Shown here: one piece after another, positions 44,120-57,492 of the stretch
Position numbering within the stretch: the first letter of the stretch is position 1
Layout of the letters: every line of letters starts with the position of its first letter
Assembly: GCF_002994745.2 (NCBI RefSeq)
Contig: NC_037094.1
Coordinates: forward strand, 16,454,001-16,518,000
Direction of reading: 5' to 3'
Length of the DNA: 64,000 nucleotides
DNA from: Rosa chinensis
Taxonomy: Eukaryota > Streptophyta > Magnoliopsida > Rosales > Rosaceae
Translations under genes and position numbers: made by a program
The notes under the pieces: generated by a model
Database searches by the model: none
Told to the model about the DNA's origin: nothing
Seen by the model: only the letters and a program-made list of their open reading frames with translations

Positions 44120-46358
44120 TTGGATGCCCGGGCACTTAAGTGTGTGTTTGTTGGCTACGGATGGTATCAAAAAGGGTACAAGTGCTTTCATCCACTTACC
44201 AGGAAGTACTATGTCACTATGGATGTTACTTTGTTTGAGGACATGAGTTATTTTTCCTCTTCAGATACAACTTTCAGGGGGAGAATTCATTTTTTGAAGA
44301 GCTGTATCATGGAGAGGGGGAGGAATCAGAAGGAGGAGAAGAAGCAGGTGGTATTTTGACGGATCCAGTTGAGACCATTAGCTCGCCGCCTCTAGAAGCA
44401 GAATCTGCAAACACCAAGTACCAGTTTCTTTGGCCAAAATGATGTTGAAGACACAACTGTCCCTCCTACCATTGCTTCTACCCCTGGCCCACAGCTTCCT
44501 GGTACTGAAGATCACTCATTTGAGGTATGTCCACTCACTAGTACTAGTAGTAATGAGTCTAATGTTGGGCAATATGTGTTACCAAATAGGGCCACTCGGG
44601 GTCAATCAGCCAAAAGATATGAACCTACTCTTACTGCCAAATCAAAATACCCAGTAGCCAATTATATGTCCACTAGGAGGCTGTCTAAGTCATATGAATC
44701 TTTTGTGAATCAAATATCTGCTGTATCAGTACCTAACAAAGTGCAAGATGCTTTGGGGGATCAAAAGTGGAGGAAGGCAATGGAAGAAGAGATGGAGGCG
44801 TTGCAGAAGAGCAATACTTGGCAACTTGTGCCTCCACCATAAGGCAAGAAGGCTGTAGGTTGTCGTTGGGTGTTTACCGTGAAGCATAATGCAGATGGAT
44901 CAGTGAATCGATATAAAGCACGTCTTGTAGCAAAGGGGTTTACTCAGACGTATGGTATAGACTACGATGAAACGTTTGCTCCTGTTGCCAAAATGAACAC
45001 TATTCGGGTTCTGCCCTTATTCGCTGCTAGTTTAAACTGGCCACTTCGACAGTTTGATGTCAAGAATGCATTTCTTCATGGAGAGTTAGCTAAGGAAGTG
45101 TACATGAGCCTTCCACCTGGGTATGTAGTTGCTTCTCCAGGTGATTTTGTATGCAATATTGAGAAAATCTCTGTATGGTCTTAAACAGTCACCTCGTGCT
45201 TGGTTTGGAAGATTTTCACAGTTCATGCAGAAGGTTGGTTACAGACAGACCAACTTAGACCATACCTTGTTCCTTAAGCATCAACAAGGGAAGGTAACAG
45301 CTCTAATTATTTATGTGGATGATATGGTAATCACTGGCAATGATACTGTTGAAATAGATAGACTGCAGAGACAGCTAGCCTCTGAGTTGGAGATGAAGGA
45401 CTTGGGTGAACTTAAGTACTTCTTAGGAATTGAGGTAGCCAGGGGAGAGAAGGAATCTATCTGCGCCAGAGGAAGTACGTTCTTGACTTGCTGACAGAGA
45501 CAGGTTTGTTGGATTGCAAACCTGTTGATACTCCTATTGAGCAGAACCATTATTTAGCTGAGTATCGAAATCAGGTACCTACTGATTTAGCTCGCTATCA
45601 GAGGTTGGTTGGGCGCTTGATTTATTTGGCTCATACTAGACCAGATGTTGCATATGCAGTGAGTGTGGTGAGTCAGTTCATGCATAACCCAGTGAGAGTC
45701 ACATGGATACTGTTATGCGAATTTTGAAGTACTTAAAATCAGGTCCAGGAAGGGGAGTACTGTTTTCTAAACATAACAACATTCTTGAGGTTTGTGGCTT
45801 CACAGATGCAGATTGGGCTGGAAACATTATAGACAGGAGGTCAACATCGAGTTACTTTACCTTTGTGGGAGGTAATTTGGTTACATGGAACAGTAAGAAA
45901 CAGAAAGTTGTGGCACGATCTAGTGCTGAGGCTGAGTATAGGGGGTATCGCTCACGGAGTGTGTGAATTGCTGTGGCTGAGAAATTTGTTACGTGATTTG
46001 GGTTTCAAACTCAAGAGTACCATGCAGTTGTATTGTGACAACAAGGCAGCCATTGACATATCACAGAATCCAGTACAACATGAACGTACTAAGCATGTGG
46101 AGGTTGATCGTCACTTTATAAAAGAGAAGCTAGATGCCAAAATTATTATCACAGAATCCAGCACAACATGATCGTACTAAGCATGTGGAGGTTGATCGTC
46201 ACTTTATAAAAGAGAAGCTAGATGCCAAAATTATTAGTTTTCTTTTTGTTCCAATTGAAGAGCAACTTGCAGATGTACTTACCAAAGGAGTTTCCAGGAA
46301 GGCGTTTTATGACTCACTAAGCAAGTTGGGCATGGTTGATGTATATGCGCCAACTTGA
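44120..46358 (+). pseudogene. Copia reverse transcriptase-RNase H region, multiply broken
   Basis: Recognisable pieces in three phases: RT start WVFTVKHNADGSVNRYKARL, KGFTQTYGIDYDETFAPVAK, the catalytic YVDDM box (about 45315), then RNase H pieces FTDADWAG, ARSSAEAEYR and LYCDNKAA. Breaks: TAA at 44840-44842, frame changes near 45150, 45480, 45710 and 45950, and an 88-bp tandem duplication near 46061. Left as seen; no continuous product. Confidence 0.9.
46061..46236 (+). repeat. 88-bp tandem duplication in copia RNase H
   Basis: 'tcacagaatccag' starts at 46061 and 46149. The two 88-bp units differ at only a few positions. Since 88 is not a multiple of 3, the duplication shifts the frame. Confidence 0.9.
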
Positions 46359-46639
46359 GGGGGAGTGTTAGTGTGAGTCATAGTTCCCTATTAGGAATAG
46401 ACTAACAAGGTAATATATTATTGTAACTACTTACCTTGTATATGTTGTGTAGTACAGTAGTACACAATAGTTGTAGTATGATTGTAATCTGTTTATATAT
46501 ACCACAAAATTGGTGTAATAATATATCAGAAAATTCATTCTTCATAGCTTGTCTTATTTGACTAAATAGAGATGATTTGATCTTAATTTATGTTATAAGT
46601 TTCTTGATAATTCTATATATATTAAGACATTATTTTTCT

Positions 46640-46760
46640 TGATCTTGCCTATTACGTATTGCCTCAGTCTCTTTCTCCTTCTGCTTCTGCTTCTTCTTCT
46701 TCTTCTTTCTCTCATGTCCTTCTCCTTCTCCTTCTTCTCCTTCTCCTTTCTTATTATTCC
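46640..46760. repeat. CTT/TTC-rich microsatellite
   Basis: Imperfect pyrimidine run of cttct/ccttct units between the copia element and the next MITE. No gene in 46569-47119 otherwise. Confidence 0.75.
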
Positions 46761-46837
46761 ATATTCGAATTGATAGAGGTAAATGCTACATGTACTTTTT
46801 CATTTTATATTTTATAGTATATGTATATAAATATAGC

Positions 46838-47016
46838 AGGCTTGCTCACCTAAGGGACAGTTTTAAGGGACTGTGAGGGATAAATGCATCTCAACCACAT
46901 GTATTAAATATAAAAGTAGAAATTATAACAATTTAAAAATGTACATTTATTTTCAGCCGTCAGATTCACTTGTCCCTCACAGTCCCTTAAAAACTGTCTC
47001 TTAGGTGAGCAGGCCT
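46838..47016. mobile_element. MITE of about 180 bp
   Basis: Inverted ends of about 45 bp: 'gctcacctaagggacag' near 46845 and the reverse complement 'ctgtctcttaggtgagc' near 46994-47010, continuing through 'aagggactgtgaggga'. TSD not resolved. It lies about 100 bp before the start of duplication copy 2. Confidence 0.75.
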
Positions 47017-50000
47017 AATATATGTAGTAAAATTGTATGTTGACTTAATTTCTCTTCATTTTATATTTACTCTCTTACATGGATCATTTCTATCTTATCA
47101 ATGGATTGAAGATTTGTTGTCATGTAAATATAATTTTTGCTAATTATGTATCTGCATATGGGGTTATAGTACATGGTTAAGCTTTTACCTTTGTTTTAGA
47201 CATATATGGTCACTTAAATATGTGTTATAGGTATAATATTTAAGTGAGTCATACATGTTTTTGTTATGTAGTATATGATACATTTGTTATGTAGTATATG
47301 ATACACATCATATGAAAAATTTCTAGTGATATATGAATAAAAAACTTAACTCTGTTTATGAGGTGAAAATAATTATACCTCTATATGAGGTTAAAAATTC
47401 TAGTTGTATATTGTTTTTTAAAGTTCATTTTGTATTCTATAGTTATATATACCTTGTATTTAGGTTGATTAAATATTCTTCACTTTCTATCTTTTGGTTA
47501 GGTTTATACTACACATACCATATTTTCTCTTTGCGAGGTGAAGATATATACCTTTATATGAGGTAAAATATTCATGCTTGCATACTTTTTGGTTAAATTG
47601 ATTTCAAGTTCTTTAATTATACCTCTTTTTATTTTATTTTTTCAAATGAAGGCATAGCCAATATATTGATCTGAAGCCAAAATGACTATTACATACCCCT
47701 CCGCTGTCATTAGCTAGACAGGGAAGAGGTTATAGGGTACCACGGTGGTACATAAGAGCGAGCCTATAAGCTACAGTAGTGAATAGGTTAATTAAAACTA
47801 TACTCATTAGTGCTCGTAAGAAACTAACAAGCATAGGTCCCTAAAAATATAGGGAGTTATTTGGGGAAAAAAAAAAGTAGCTAAAACTAAACTAGAGGCC
47901 TAAGGCCCACAAGACAACCAACTAAGGCCCAAGTTCATTCCAATTAACACAGTGCTGCAACTCGTCGCACACCGTTCAACCACCGCCACCACAACCTGCC
48001 GCATAGCCTCTGCCTTCTAGAGGACAAAGCAACGACCTGGAAAAGCAGCCAGACCCAAATCCCTCCATCCGCATTGTTGTCAACCTCCTCGATGAAGCCC
48101 ATTCCCCACCGGCTGGACCCTTCTAGTCCGCTCGCCCCAGTTGGTGGTCACAACCCTCCACAACGATGTATTAACCATAACAAAACTAGCGCTCATCGTT
48201 CAACCATTGTGCCAAGCCATCCCGAGAAACAAAGCCTTAAAAAGCCACACGTCCGGCAGCAGCACACACTAATAGCGTTACAAGAGCGACACTGATGCCG
48301 GTCACTGTCGAACGAGCACTGTTTGGATGCCAGAAGTTGGCTAGGGCTCAAAGAAGACGTAGGCTGTGAGAGTTTAATTATACCTCGTGGTTAGGTTGAT
48401 TTGATGTTTTAAGTTTTGTATTGTTCAGTTATGTTCATTTTATATTGATTTATAATTTTAGAATGATTATGTATAATTAATAATGCACGAATTCAAATTT
48501 TAAAATTTTAAAAAATTTGAAAAACTAAAAACATTAATAACAAAAAAAAATTACAATATTAGGTGATTTAAATTTGTTTCCTTTCTTGACGTGAAAGGGA
48601 AAATTGGATAGAACAAATAGTCAATAGACCGCAATTAACAAAAAAAAATTATCGGATTTTCAATAGTCTACGAAATTAGACCTTGATTAAAATTCCACAA
48701 AAAAATACAAGACGAAGCTGAAAAATTAAAGACAACATTGAGAATCGAACACAGAGTGATATAGCATATGGTCTGCACGAAAGAAGCCATAACCAATTGT
48801 GCTGCATCTATAACATTGTTAATTTTATAGACTCCCTTTTATTAATTATTCCATTAATAACATAGGCTTTTTAGGGCTCTTAGATGGAATGGGCCTGAGG
48901 CACCAACCTTTTGGGCCTTACCTCAGGTGGCCTGACTGTAGTTGAGTGAAAAACAATGAGAAAATTAGAAAAAAAAAACCCAAAAAATGAAGCTCCTATT
49001 AAGAAAAACTCATTCCTATATTTTCTTTTAGGGTCCTTGACCCAAACCACTAAAATAGACCAAAATCATCCCACTAACCCGAGCAACAAATTTTTATTCC
49101 CGCTAACACAATGTAGGAGAAAAAGACACTTTTAGGTTTAACTAAATTATCAAATTACACACATACCACTAATAATATCTCTCTCTCTAGATCTCTCTCC
49201 CCATTCCGTCTCTGGCCGACGGAAACTCTCTCTATTTCTCTCTATCCCTCTCACTCTCTCTCTCTCTCTCCACTTTCTCTGGTTGTAGATCTGAGGCGGC
49301 GAGAGTGCGATGACGCTGCTGCGATGAGGTCATAGAAATCGTCTCTCTCTCCTCCCAGCTTTCGTCTGCGACCAATTCTCCATCGTTGGCCAGGTTCGAT
49401 GGCCTGAAGACGAAAGGTCCAGCCTTCTTCCCTGCACTCATCCCTCTGTCGGCCTCTTTCCCTATAGTTTTCCAGTACCGACGTCGTCCGTCGTCATCTT
49501 CTGCATCGCCGCGTCATGTTCTGCGATTGTTCTTTCTCTCTCTCACTCTCTTTCAGTTGCTGATTCCTTTCGTTTTGAAATCTAAGGCTGTGATTGAACG
49601 ATTTTGTGGGTGCAGATCAATCAAAAGAAATTATGATGGGAAAAAATTTTGAAACTGGGGAAAACAACGAAGAAGAAAGGGATTCGATGGTCTGCAGGTC
49701 TGCAACCGGGAAAGAAGGGGGAAGAAGAAGACTGGGTGCCCAAATCAATTTTTTTTTTTAAGTAATGGGACAAAAGGAAAGAAAAAAAAAGTTTTAAATG
49801 TCTACTGGAGGGGCAATAGAGGTTTTGAATTGATGTAATCTCCTTTTTTTTTTTTTTTCTGTAATCAAAGTTTTATTTGTCTAAATTTAGGGAGATTAGT
49901 TCTCGTTCTGGCGACTGAAAGTCCTATTGGGGGGCAATACATGGCTGATAGTCGTCTATTGGGGGGCAATAAACGTCTATTAGGGGGACTATCGGGGCAA

Positions 50001-51009
50001 TAGATGTCTATTGGGGTGCAATATGGGGCAATATAGATGTCTATTGGGGGCAAAAAAAACCTTTCCGGTGAGATTTTTAGCAAATTCCGGTGGGCAGCGG
50101 CCGGAGACCAGAATCCGGCGAAAGTTGGCCGGATTCTGGCGGCCTGTGACAGGACTCCGGCGAAGTCTCCTATTGTTTCTCTCTCTTCCATTTTCTCTCT
50201 CTCTCTCTCTCTCTAAGTAACACAGGGGTGAGGGTAAAATGGTATTTAAAAAAAATATAAAACAAAAAAAAAATCTTAATGGGGTATGGGGTATTAGGGA
50301 AGACCTCCTTAGAGTGTTTTGGGTAAGAGGGAATTAAAAAAACTTAATGGGGTAAGTGGGAAAAAAATCTCTAAAAATGGGGTAAATGGACAAAAACTCT
50401 AAATTTAAATCCCTAATACCCCATTAAGATTTTTTTTTTTTAATTTTTTAATTTTTTTAATACTATTTTACCCTCACCCCTGTGAAGCTTAGAGAGAGAG
50501 AGAGATAAACCAAAGGAGACTTCACCGGAGCCTGGTCACCGGCCGCTTGAATCAGGTCAACTTTCGCCTGATTCCTGTCATCGGTCGGTGGATTCCGGTC
50601 ACCCGCCGCCGCCGCCCACCGGAATTTGCTGAAAATCTCACCGGAAAGTTTTTTTTGGCCCCCAATAGACGTTTATTGCCCCGATAGTCTATTGCCCCCA
50701 ATAGAAGACTATCAGCCATGCATTGCCTCCCAATAGACTCTTATTGTCCCCAATAGACGTCTATTGCCCCAATAGTCTATTGTCCCCCAATAGACGTCTA
50801 TTACCCCCAATAGAATTTTCGGTCGCCGGAATGGGAATTAATCTTCCTAAAATTAGATAAATAAAACTTTGGTTAAAGAAAAAAAAAGATTATATAAATT
50901 CAAAACGTCTATTGCCCTCCAATAGATGTCTATTGACCCCAATAGACATTCAAAATATTTTTTTGTTTTCTGTCCCATTACTTAAAAAAAAAAAATTGAT
51001 GTGCAGATA

Positions 51010-51222
51010 TTAACAACATGTGGCTCTGAGCCACAAGCAATCATTTACCAAAACACCTCCATGCAAAGCCATCATTCTCCAGTTGACAACATTTAACTCA
51101 ATCTTCCACTCCCTTATCTTTTCAAATAAACTAATAGCATTCTCAAATCTAACAATCTGAGAATAACTCAGTAACCATAGCATTCCATGAAACCACATCC
51201 TTATCTTCATCCTATCAAACAA
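51010..51222 (-). pseudogene. PPR-protein fragment, copy 2
   Basis: Same 70-codon frame and sequence as 3897-4109. Confidence 0.6.
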
Positions 51223-51289
51223 AAATTGGATCGATCATGACCATTATCTCACAAGTTCGGATCCACAACCCAGCACAGCCCACGAATTA

Positions 51290-51515
51290 ATGGTGAGAAT
51301 AATCTACGACCACCTTATCTCCGGCTCCGTCAGAGGCATCATCCATCCCAAGCTCACCGGCCGACTCATCTTCATGGACTCCCTCCTCGAGTAGTAGCGT
51401 CGGGCCATCACCATGAAGAGCTCCTCCATCAACCACCGCGACCACTCCGTCACCTTCATCGACTCACCGGGCCACATAGACTTCTACCGCGAAGTCTCCA
51501 CTGCCGACTCAGACT
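51290..51515 (+). pseudogene. EFL1-type GTPase fragment, copy 2
   Basis: Same as 4177-4402, with the switch I and DSPGH motifs and the two adjacent TAG codons. One visible difference at the end (Cys to Ser after STADSD). Confidence 0.65.
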
Positions 51516-52314
51516 CCAGCACTCAGACGAGAGAGAGAGCGGTGAGCGAAACAGGCTCCGGTCTACATATCGGAGGGAAAAAAGAAAGAGAGAGAAAGAG
51601 AGAGAGTTTTGGTTTCATAGAGAGAGAAGGGGAGAGTCTGGAGAGAGACACACAGAGGAGAGAGAGAGAGAGATCGAAGGGAAGAGAGAGATAGAGAGTA
51701 CCAGTAGCTGTAGTTATTTAATTAGGAAGTGGGCAGAATAGTCATTTCAATTTAAATTGGGTTAGTGGGAATAAAAATCTGTTGTTGGGGTAAGTGAGAT
51801 AACTTTGGCTCATTTTGGGGCTTTTAGTCAATGACCCTTTTCACATAATTAAACATTCTTTATAGGTTTTAAGTCTATAATTAAGTTTTTTCACATTTTT
51901 TTAGTTTGACTATTTTTAAGACTATTTTTTTTAGTTTGAATAAGGAAAATATTCCTCAAATATAGCTCTCTTTTTTTTGAATTTAAATATGGCATTAGTT
52001 ATAAACACAAATTAGAATCTAATACCATCAATTTATTTTTCCTTATTTAAAAATGATTAATTGCCTTAATTATTGTACATCTCTTCCTTTCTGATTTGAT
52101 CTATATATTTGTCATTTTTAGTAGATATATTTGTGTAGATATTCCTATTATTAGATATATCAACGTGATTAATCTCCTTAATTATAGTATATAACTAATG
52201 CCATATTTTAGGAGATGGTTTGTGTAGATATTCCTTATTTAAAAAGATTAATTGCCTTAATTATTGTATATCTCTTCCTTAGTAGATATGTTTGTGTAGA
52301 TATTCCTATTAGAT

Positions 52315-53323
52315 AGGGGATTTATTTGTTTAAAAAACAAAGTACTGCTAAATACGTTCTATCTTTGTCTCTCTCTCTCTCGGAAACCCTAAAGGCCGGT
52401 TTTTGTTCTGGAAAATCATCCTCGTCCGGCGGCGCCTGGGCTCACTGGCTGGCCTTTGGCCTCACCGTCGTCACGAGGTTGGCTGCTTGACGGGTATTGG
52501 ATGGGCTATTGCTAATAGGATGGCGTCTAATGAGGGGTTTGCTCAAGGCTTGTGGATGGTCCGGCTGGGATGGAGTCAGAGGTGGTGGTCGTGCTAGCGG
52601 ATCCGGCGATCGAATCCTGATGTCGGCATCACTGATCTGTCTATTTGGCGGTGGCTTGGGGTTGGTTTGTTCTCTGCGGCGACGTGGCTTTTAGCGACGA
52701 GGCTCGTGCGGTTTTGGGTTGTCGACGGTATGCTTATGGAGGCCCGGATCGAGCGATATAGGTCGTGGTGGCTTGTCCCATGCGGTATTGGGTCGCAGGA
52801 GGTGGATCGTGGGGCACGGATTGGAATGGTGCTGGTCGTGGCAGAGTATGGAGGACAGAGCTTGGCTGGCTGGTATGTGCGACGGGGATGGAGTTTGGCT
52901 GGCAGGTGGTCTGGACCGGACCAGGCTTGGGCCTTGGGTGGACCTTAATTTGCTGATGGACATCCTATTTGGGCTTTGAGTTTATGGGCTGGGGTTTGAC
53001 CCTGGTCCAGTAACTTCTCAATTGGGCTAGGGTTTAGGCCCTTGGTCTAACTCTATGTTTTTAGTTTTGTCTAAATTCAATAAATTTCCTTGTATTAGGA
53101 ACCTAGATCTCTAGTGCATCCGGCGTAGTACCAAAGGAGGATCTCTGCTATCTCTACGATCTGAAATGTACAATGAGTGGGTCTATTTCTACATACCATT
53201 GTGGGTACTACCACTACCTTCTTGTCTGTCTATGTCCTTAAATAACAGCAGAAGGGTATGTAACAGCCTATTCTGGTTTGTGATGAATATACTAATTCGC
53301 CCCGTGGGCATGATTCAAAAAAG
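52315..53323 (+). mobile_element. Retroposon-like insertion, 16-bp TSD, copy 2
   Basis: Counterpart of 5201-6209 with the same flanking 'gatattcctattagat' words. Confidence 0.6.
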
Positions 53324-54482
53324 GATATTCCTATTAGATTTCGTAGATTTCTCAACGTGATTAAACGCCCTTTTGTGGAGATATACCTATTTTTAGATAG
53401 GACCTAAACTCTAGGTGGGAGTATTCTTTAGCCATCAAGAACTTGTAGAATCTATTGAGAAACAATAAGAAGAAAAAGAAACATGCAATCAAGAACTTGT
53501 AGAGTCCATTATACCTATTCAATAGCATAAACCCTGAAAAATCACAAAACAAATACCTCTTCATCAGGAAGACACACAACTATTGAATAGGTAGCAAACA
53601 CAGTGCTCACCAACAGTGCCAATCGGATTAAACGGATATGCAGTTGAATAAAGGCAACCCACCAACCTCTGATTGTGCGATCCATTTATATCACAATCAC
53701 AACATGCATGAAATCAAAAACATAATCGCATGATTGTGGAGATATTGATACCGGCTTTAAATGTAGAGATTAGTCTTTTGAATGTGGAGATTACATAACC
53801 TCAAACCCAGATGAGAGTTTTCAATTGTTGGAATCAAGGGTTGAGTAATTCCGGGCAATGTCTATGGGCAGCTGTTTCATGACTTCCATCCGCAGCAAGA
53901 CTGGATTTAAATATTAATCCTATTTAATAGGTGAATGGGGAATTTGATTGTGGCAGCTTTAGTAATTCTTGACAACATTGGGTTTTAATATTTATCCTAT
54001 GTAATAAGTTTTTTTTATTTTGAATAAACCTAATTAATTGGTTTGGGTGTATATTAAAACACTCTTATGGATGAGTTTATTCTAAAAGGGGTGTGTGAAT
54101 TTGGGTATAGGATCAAATTCCCCAAAGTCCAAAGTGGCCTTGTGCCTACCGCCTACCGCCGCCTCTCATATGTTGTGTTGCATGTATTCCCTAGTTTGAA
54201 AGTCAGGTTACTGGTGGCAGTTCAACGAGACTCTGGTAGGAGAATTGCCTTCTCTTCTGCCTAAAATTTATTTGTACAAAAAAAATCATAATTCGAAATC
54301 ATTATGATTAACTCAGGTGTTATACTTCAGAAATGCTCGGCTGCCATACTTCTTTTCTTCTTACATAGTATTGGTAATTTGTAACAGGATTTTAACACAA
54401 TCATCTTGTCCTCAAGTCTCAATATAAAAAATCTTAGTGCGTACTTTTATTAATCATAATATATATACAACACCATAGGGTA

Positions 54483-55528
54483 ATTCTCTCCGGACTCCAC
54501 GATATCCGGAAGAAAACCTAGGGTTGGAAAACATAGTTTTGTTGCTGTGGCTTGTCCGTCGGCGTTCCCACGTCGATGGCTGCTTCTGGTTGTGTCGGTG
54601 TGTGGTGGACGTTGCCGGACAGGTGGTGGACTTATTAGTTTCTTCTGAGATGAGAGAGTTTCGGCGACTGCAGCATCGAACGACGATGTTTTCTTTCTCA
54701 GGCTTTTGGCTGGGTCACTACAGGGATGGAGGATCCTGGCTATGGATCTGATGGGTGTGAGCGGCTGGGATGGTTTCACTCCGAGGTGGAAGGGATAGGA
54801 AGGTGGAGAGTCAAAGGGCGGTGGTGGTCAGCAGATCCAGTCCTATGGTGGCGGTGCAGATTAATCCCTCTTTCATTGTTTTCAGTGTTCTTCTTTGTCA
54901 ATGGTCCAGTTTTGGTCCTAGATCTGGTCGGAGACCATGTAGATAGTGGAGGTGGAAGGCCACACGGCGGGCTTGGGTGGCTACAATGGGGTGAGATTGT
55001 GCGGCTGGGATTAAGGCGGTGGTTTGTTGGTGGTTGGGGTCTGATGTCGAGGAAATTGGAAGCGTGTTGCGGTGGTCGAACTCTCTTTTCTATTAGGTTT
55101 TTAGTTTGTGATTTTTGGTTAGGTTTTTTAGGTTTTGGTTTTTGTTTAGGTATAATAAGTCCCTCCTCAATTGAGCGAGGGTTAGGTTGTTTTGGTTTCA
55201 TGGGTGTGTCATGGTCTGGTCTTTTGTCTGTGCTTTTTGGTTATCAACGTGATGGTGAATCACCCTTACACGTGGTCTGGCTGTTTTGGATCGCGGTGTC
55301 CGAACGGGTGAAAACAGTTCATCATAATGTTGGTGGCTGGGTTGTATCGATACATGTTTGGTGGTTACTCATTGTGGCTCGCGGGTATGAGCGTAAAATT
55401 TGGTTAGGGGTTAGGTCTTTTTGGCTCATGAAAGTCACTCATGTTGACGGTCCCGTAACTATGGATCTAATGCTATGTAATCTGTTTGGTTATTAATGGA
55501 ATTTTCATCTTCTCAAAAAAAAAAAAAA
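54483..55528 (+). mobile_element. LINE-type retroposon, 18-bp TSD, copy 2
   Basis: Counterpart of 7367-8411, with the 18-bp TSD at 54465-54482 and from 55529. An extra G near 54930 joins frames that are separate in copy 1, again suggesting no coding constraint. Confidence 0.8.
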
Positions 55529-55653
55529 ATACAACACCATAGGGTATTATTTGTGCTTATTAAACATATTCTAAAAATCGAACAACCAGAAGGATTTAGA
55601 TTCGAAATCTTATAAAACACAAAATAATCTAGTTCATCGAGGTCACAATGACC

Positions 55654-56330
55654 TCAATCAAAGGTTGAGTCTTCAGTCCGGTCAAAGAAGAGGCCTGAAA
55701 TTCCAGTTTCGGCTATCAAAGCTAGCTTCACAGGACCAAGTGCAGCTTCTTCAACTGTGAGAATCCCAGTATTATTGTTGAGATCTGTTTTGGTATAACC
55801 TGGACTAACTGCGTTAATAGCAATGTGGGGATACTTCTTTGCCACGACTCTTGTATAAGCATTAAGAGCTGCTTTCGATACAATGTAGGCAGATATATCT
55901 AAAGGCCATCCTTTGGATTCTATCGAATCATGCTTCACATCCTCTAGAAATTCCTCAACTAGCTTGTCCACTTTCTCCTCGGTGAGGTTATCCGCATCTC
56001 CTAGCTCCTTCTTTGCTTTCTCATTTGAAATAAGCTAAAATCCAAAGGGTAATGCATTTATTAGACTGCCAATTAATTTGGTAATACTGTGTATCTTGCT
56101 TAATATATGTCATGTTATGCCATTAGACTGACAACCTAAACTATATATTGAAGAAATTGATGTGGTCTATCGTCTTGACTTACAATTTGACGGTATATAC
56201 TGGGTCATTCTAGGGAGGAGTCATTTTTTTTATTCATTTTAACAAGATTGTTTATCAACGTGTGGTGGGGTCAAATTGTAAGTCAAGACCATAGACCACA
56301 TCAATGTCATATATATACACACACATACAA

Positions 56331-56367
<37 letters not shown>

Positions 56368-57402
56368 TGTGTGTGTGTTTTTTTATAAATATATGTACAT
56401 GCATGATAATATGAAATACAAAATCTTTTTCTCTATAAGTATTAAGGTAATTAAGGTTTCAGTTTTGTACTCTTAGCTGTCCCAGTGTGGAAGAGACATT
56501 GACTATCTTTGGAGCTTCTGATTTTTGAAGTAGTGGAACAAGTGCTTCTGTGAGTTGCTTGATTCCATAATAGTTTGTTTTCAAACAATCCGCCGCTGTC
56601 TCGTAAGTTTGCACTGTATTTTGTTTAACCTGCACATCCCATCATTCATTAACACTTGATATAACAAATAGAACATATAAGACAGATTTTATAACAAAAA
56701 GGTGAAGCCTTCACAATATGGGATGAAATCCTAAATTCATGAAACTGAAACCTTAATGATAGTCATGTAGGATGCACAGGTTAAACAAAATAAAGTGCAA
56801 ACTTACGAGACTTCTCTCTCGAAACCTCAATTTTTATCGACTTACATTGTCAGGCCCAGCTATGTCGTCTGCGAGGAATACAGATCCAAGGACTCCTGCA
56901 TTGTTAACCTTCAATTGAATCATTGATATTGAGAAGAGAAAAAAGTGTGTTAGAAGAGGTTACTCAAGTGAAAAAGAAATAGATCATGTCAAAATATTCG
57001 AATGATGGTGCCAGAGGAACAAATACCAATATGTCAAGCTTTCTGAATTGCGTTTTGAGAAAGTTTGCCAAAGAAGCAATGCTAGTTGGGGCAGTTACAT
57101 CTAGCTGATGGAAGACCACATCGGAGAAACCAGAAGCCTTTAGGCTTTCAGCTGCTTCTGTTCCTCTCTTCGCATCTCTTGCTGTTAATACCACCCCAAC
57201 TCCTTTAGAAGCTAATTGCTTACTAATCTCAAGTCCAATCCCTTTGTTGGCTCCAGTAACAACTGCAATCCTAATATCACCGGAAAAAGTACAAATGACA
57301 AAAGAAACAGAAGTAAGAAGCTATATATTATAGAATGGTAATTATAGAGAAAGAGAGAGAGATGTACTTCTTTGACCCAAAATTGATGGTAGTTTCCGCC
57401 AT
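55654..57402 (-). CDS. SDR-A': carbonyl reductase / neomenthol dehydrogenase-like SDR, intact
   Basis: Exons 57368-57402, 57027-57270, 56846-56908, 56471-56629 and 55654-56034, with the same phases and splice sites as SDR-A. The 293-residue product appears identical in the exons compared (TGANKGIG 17-24, NNAG 95-98, NVSS 158-161, Tyr217/Lys221). The intron MITE (56156-56305) and the inverted intron 3 segment are also present. If the duplication is real, the plant has two doses of one reductase; if the copies are haplotypes, this is the second allele. Confidence 0.9.
56156..56305. mobile_element. 150-bp MITE in SDR-A' intron 4
   Basis: Counterpart of 9039-9188 with the same 36-bp inverted ends. 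Confidence 0.75.
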
Positions 57403-57482
57403 TTTTATATCTAGAAGATGGTTTACAAGGACCAATACAACTATGTATGTTTACAAGGACCACACAGTGTCGTTAATTAGAG

Positions 57483-57492
57483 CTATTTATAG
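57483..57492 (-). promoter_or_regulatory. TATA box of SDR-A'
   Basis: CTATAAATAG on the minus strand, about 80 bp upstream of the ATG at 57402. Confidence 0.6.

Larger units (their letters stand above)
41530..46563 (+). mobile_element. Ty1/copia LTR retrotransposon, defective
   Basis: LTRs 41530-41726 and 46366-46563 (about 197 bp, about a dozen differences by eye, mostly in the second half) with a 5-bp TSD 'aaata' at 41525-41529 and 46564-46568. The terminus is TG...CT rather than TG...CA. A PBS 'tggtatcagag' follows at once (41727), and a polypurine tract 'gagggggag' ends at 46365. The order gag - protease - integrase - RT - RNase H is that of Ty1/copia. Most of gag is missing, and pol is broken by stops, frameshifts and an internal tandem duplication. 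Not capable of autonomous movement. Confidence 0.95.
49031..51837. mobile_element. MULE with captured fragments, copy 2
   Basis: Counterpart of 1912-4724. The fold-back core, PPR-like fragment (51010-51222, minus) and EFL1-type fragment (51290-51515, plus, same double TAG) are all retained. The right TIR reads 'gtcaatgaccc', with one change from copy 1. Confidence 0.65.
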
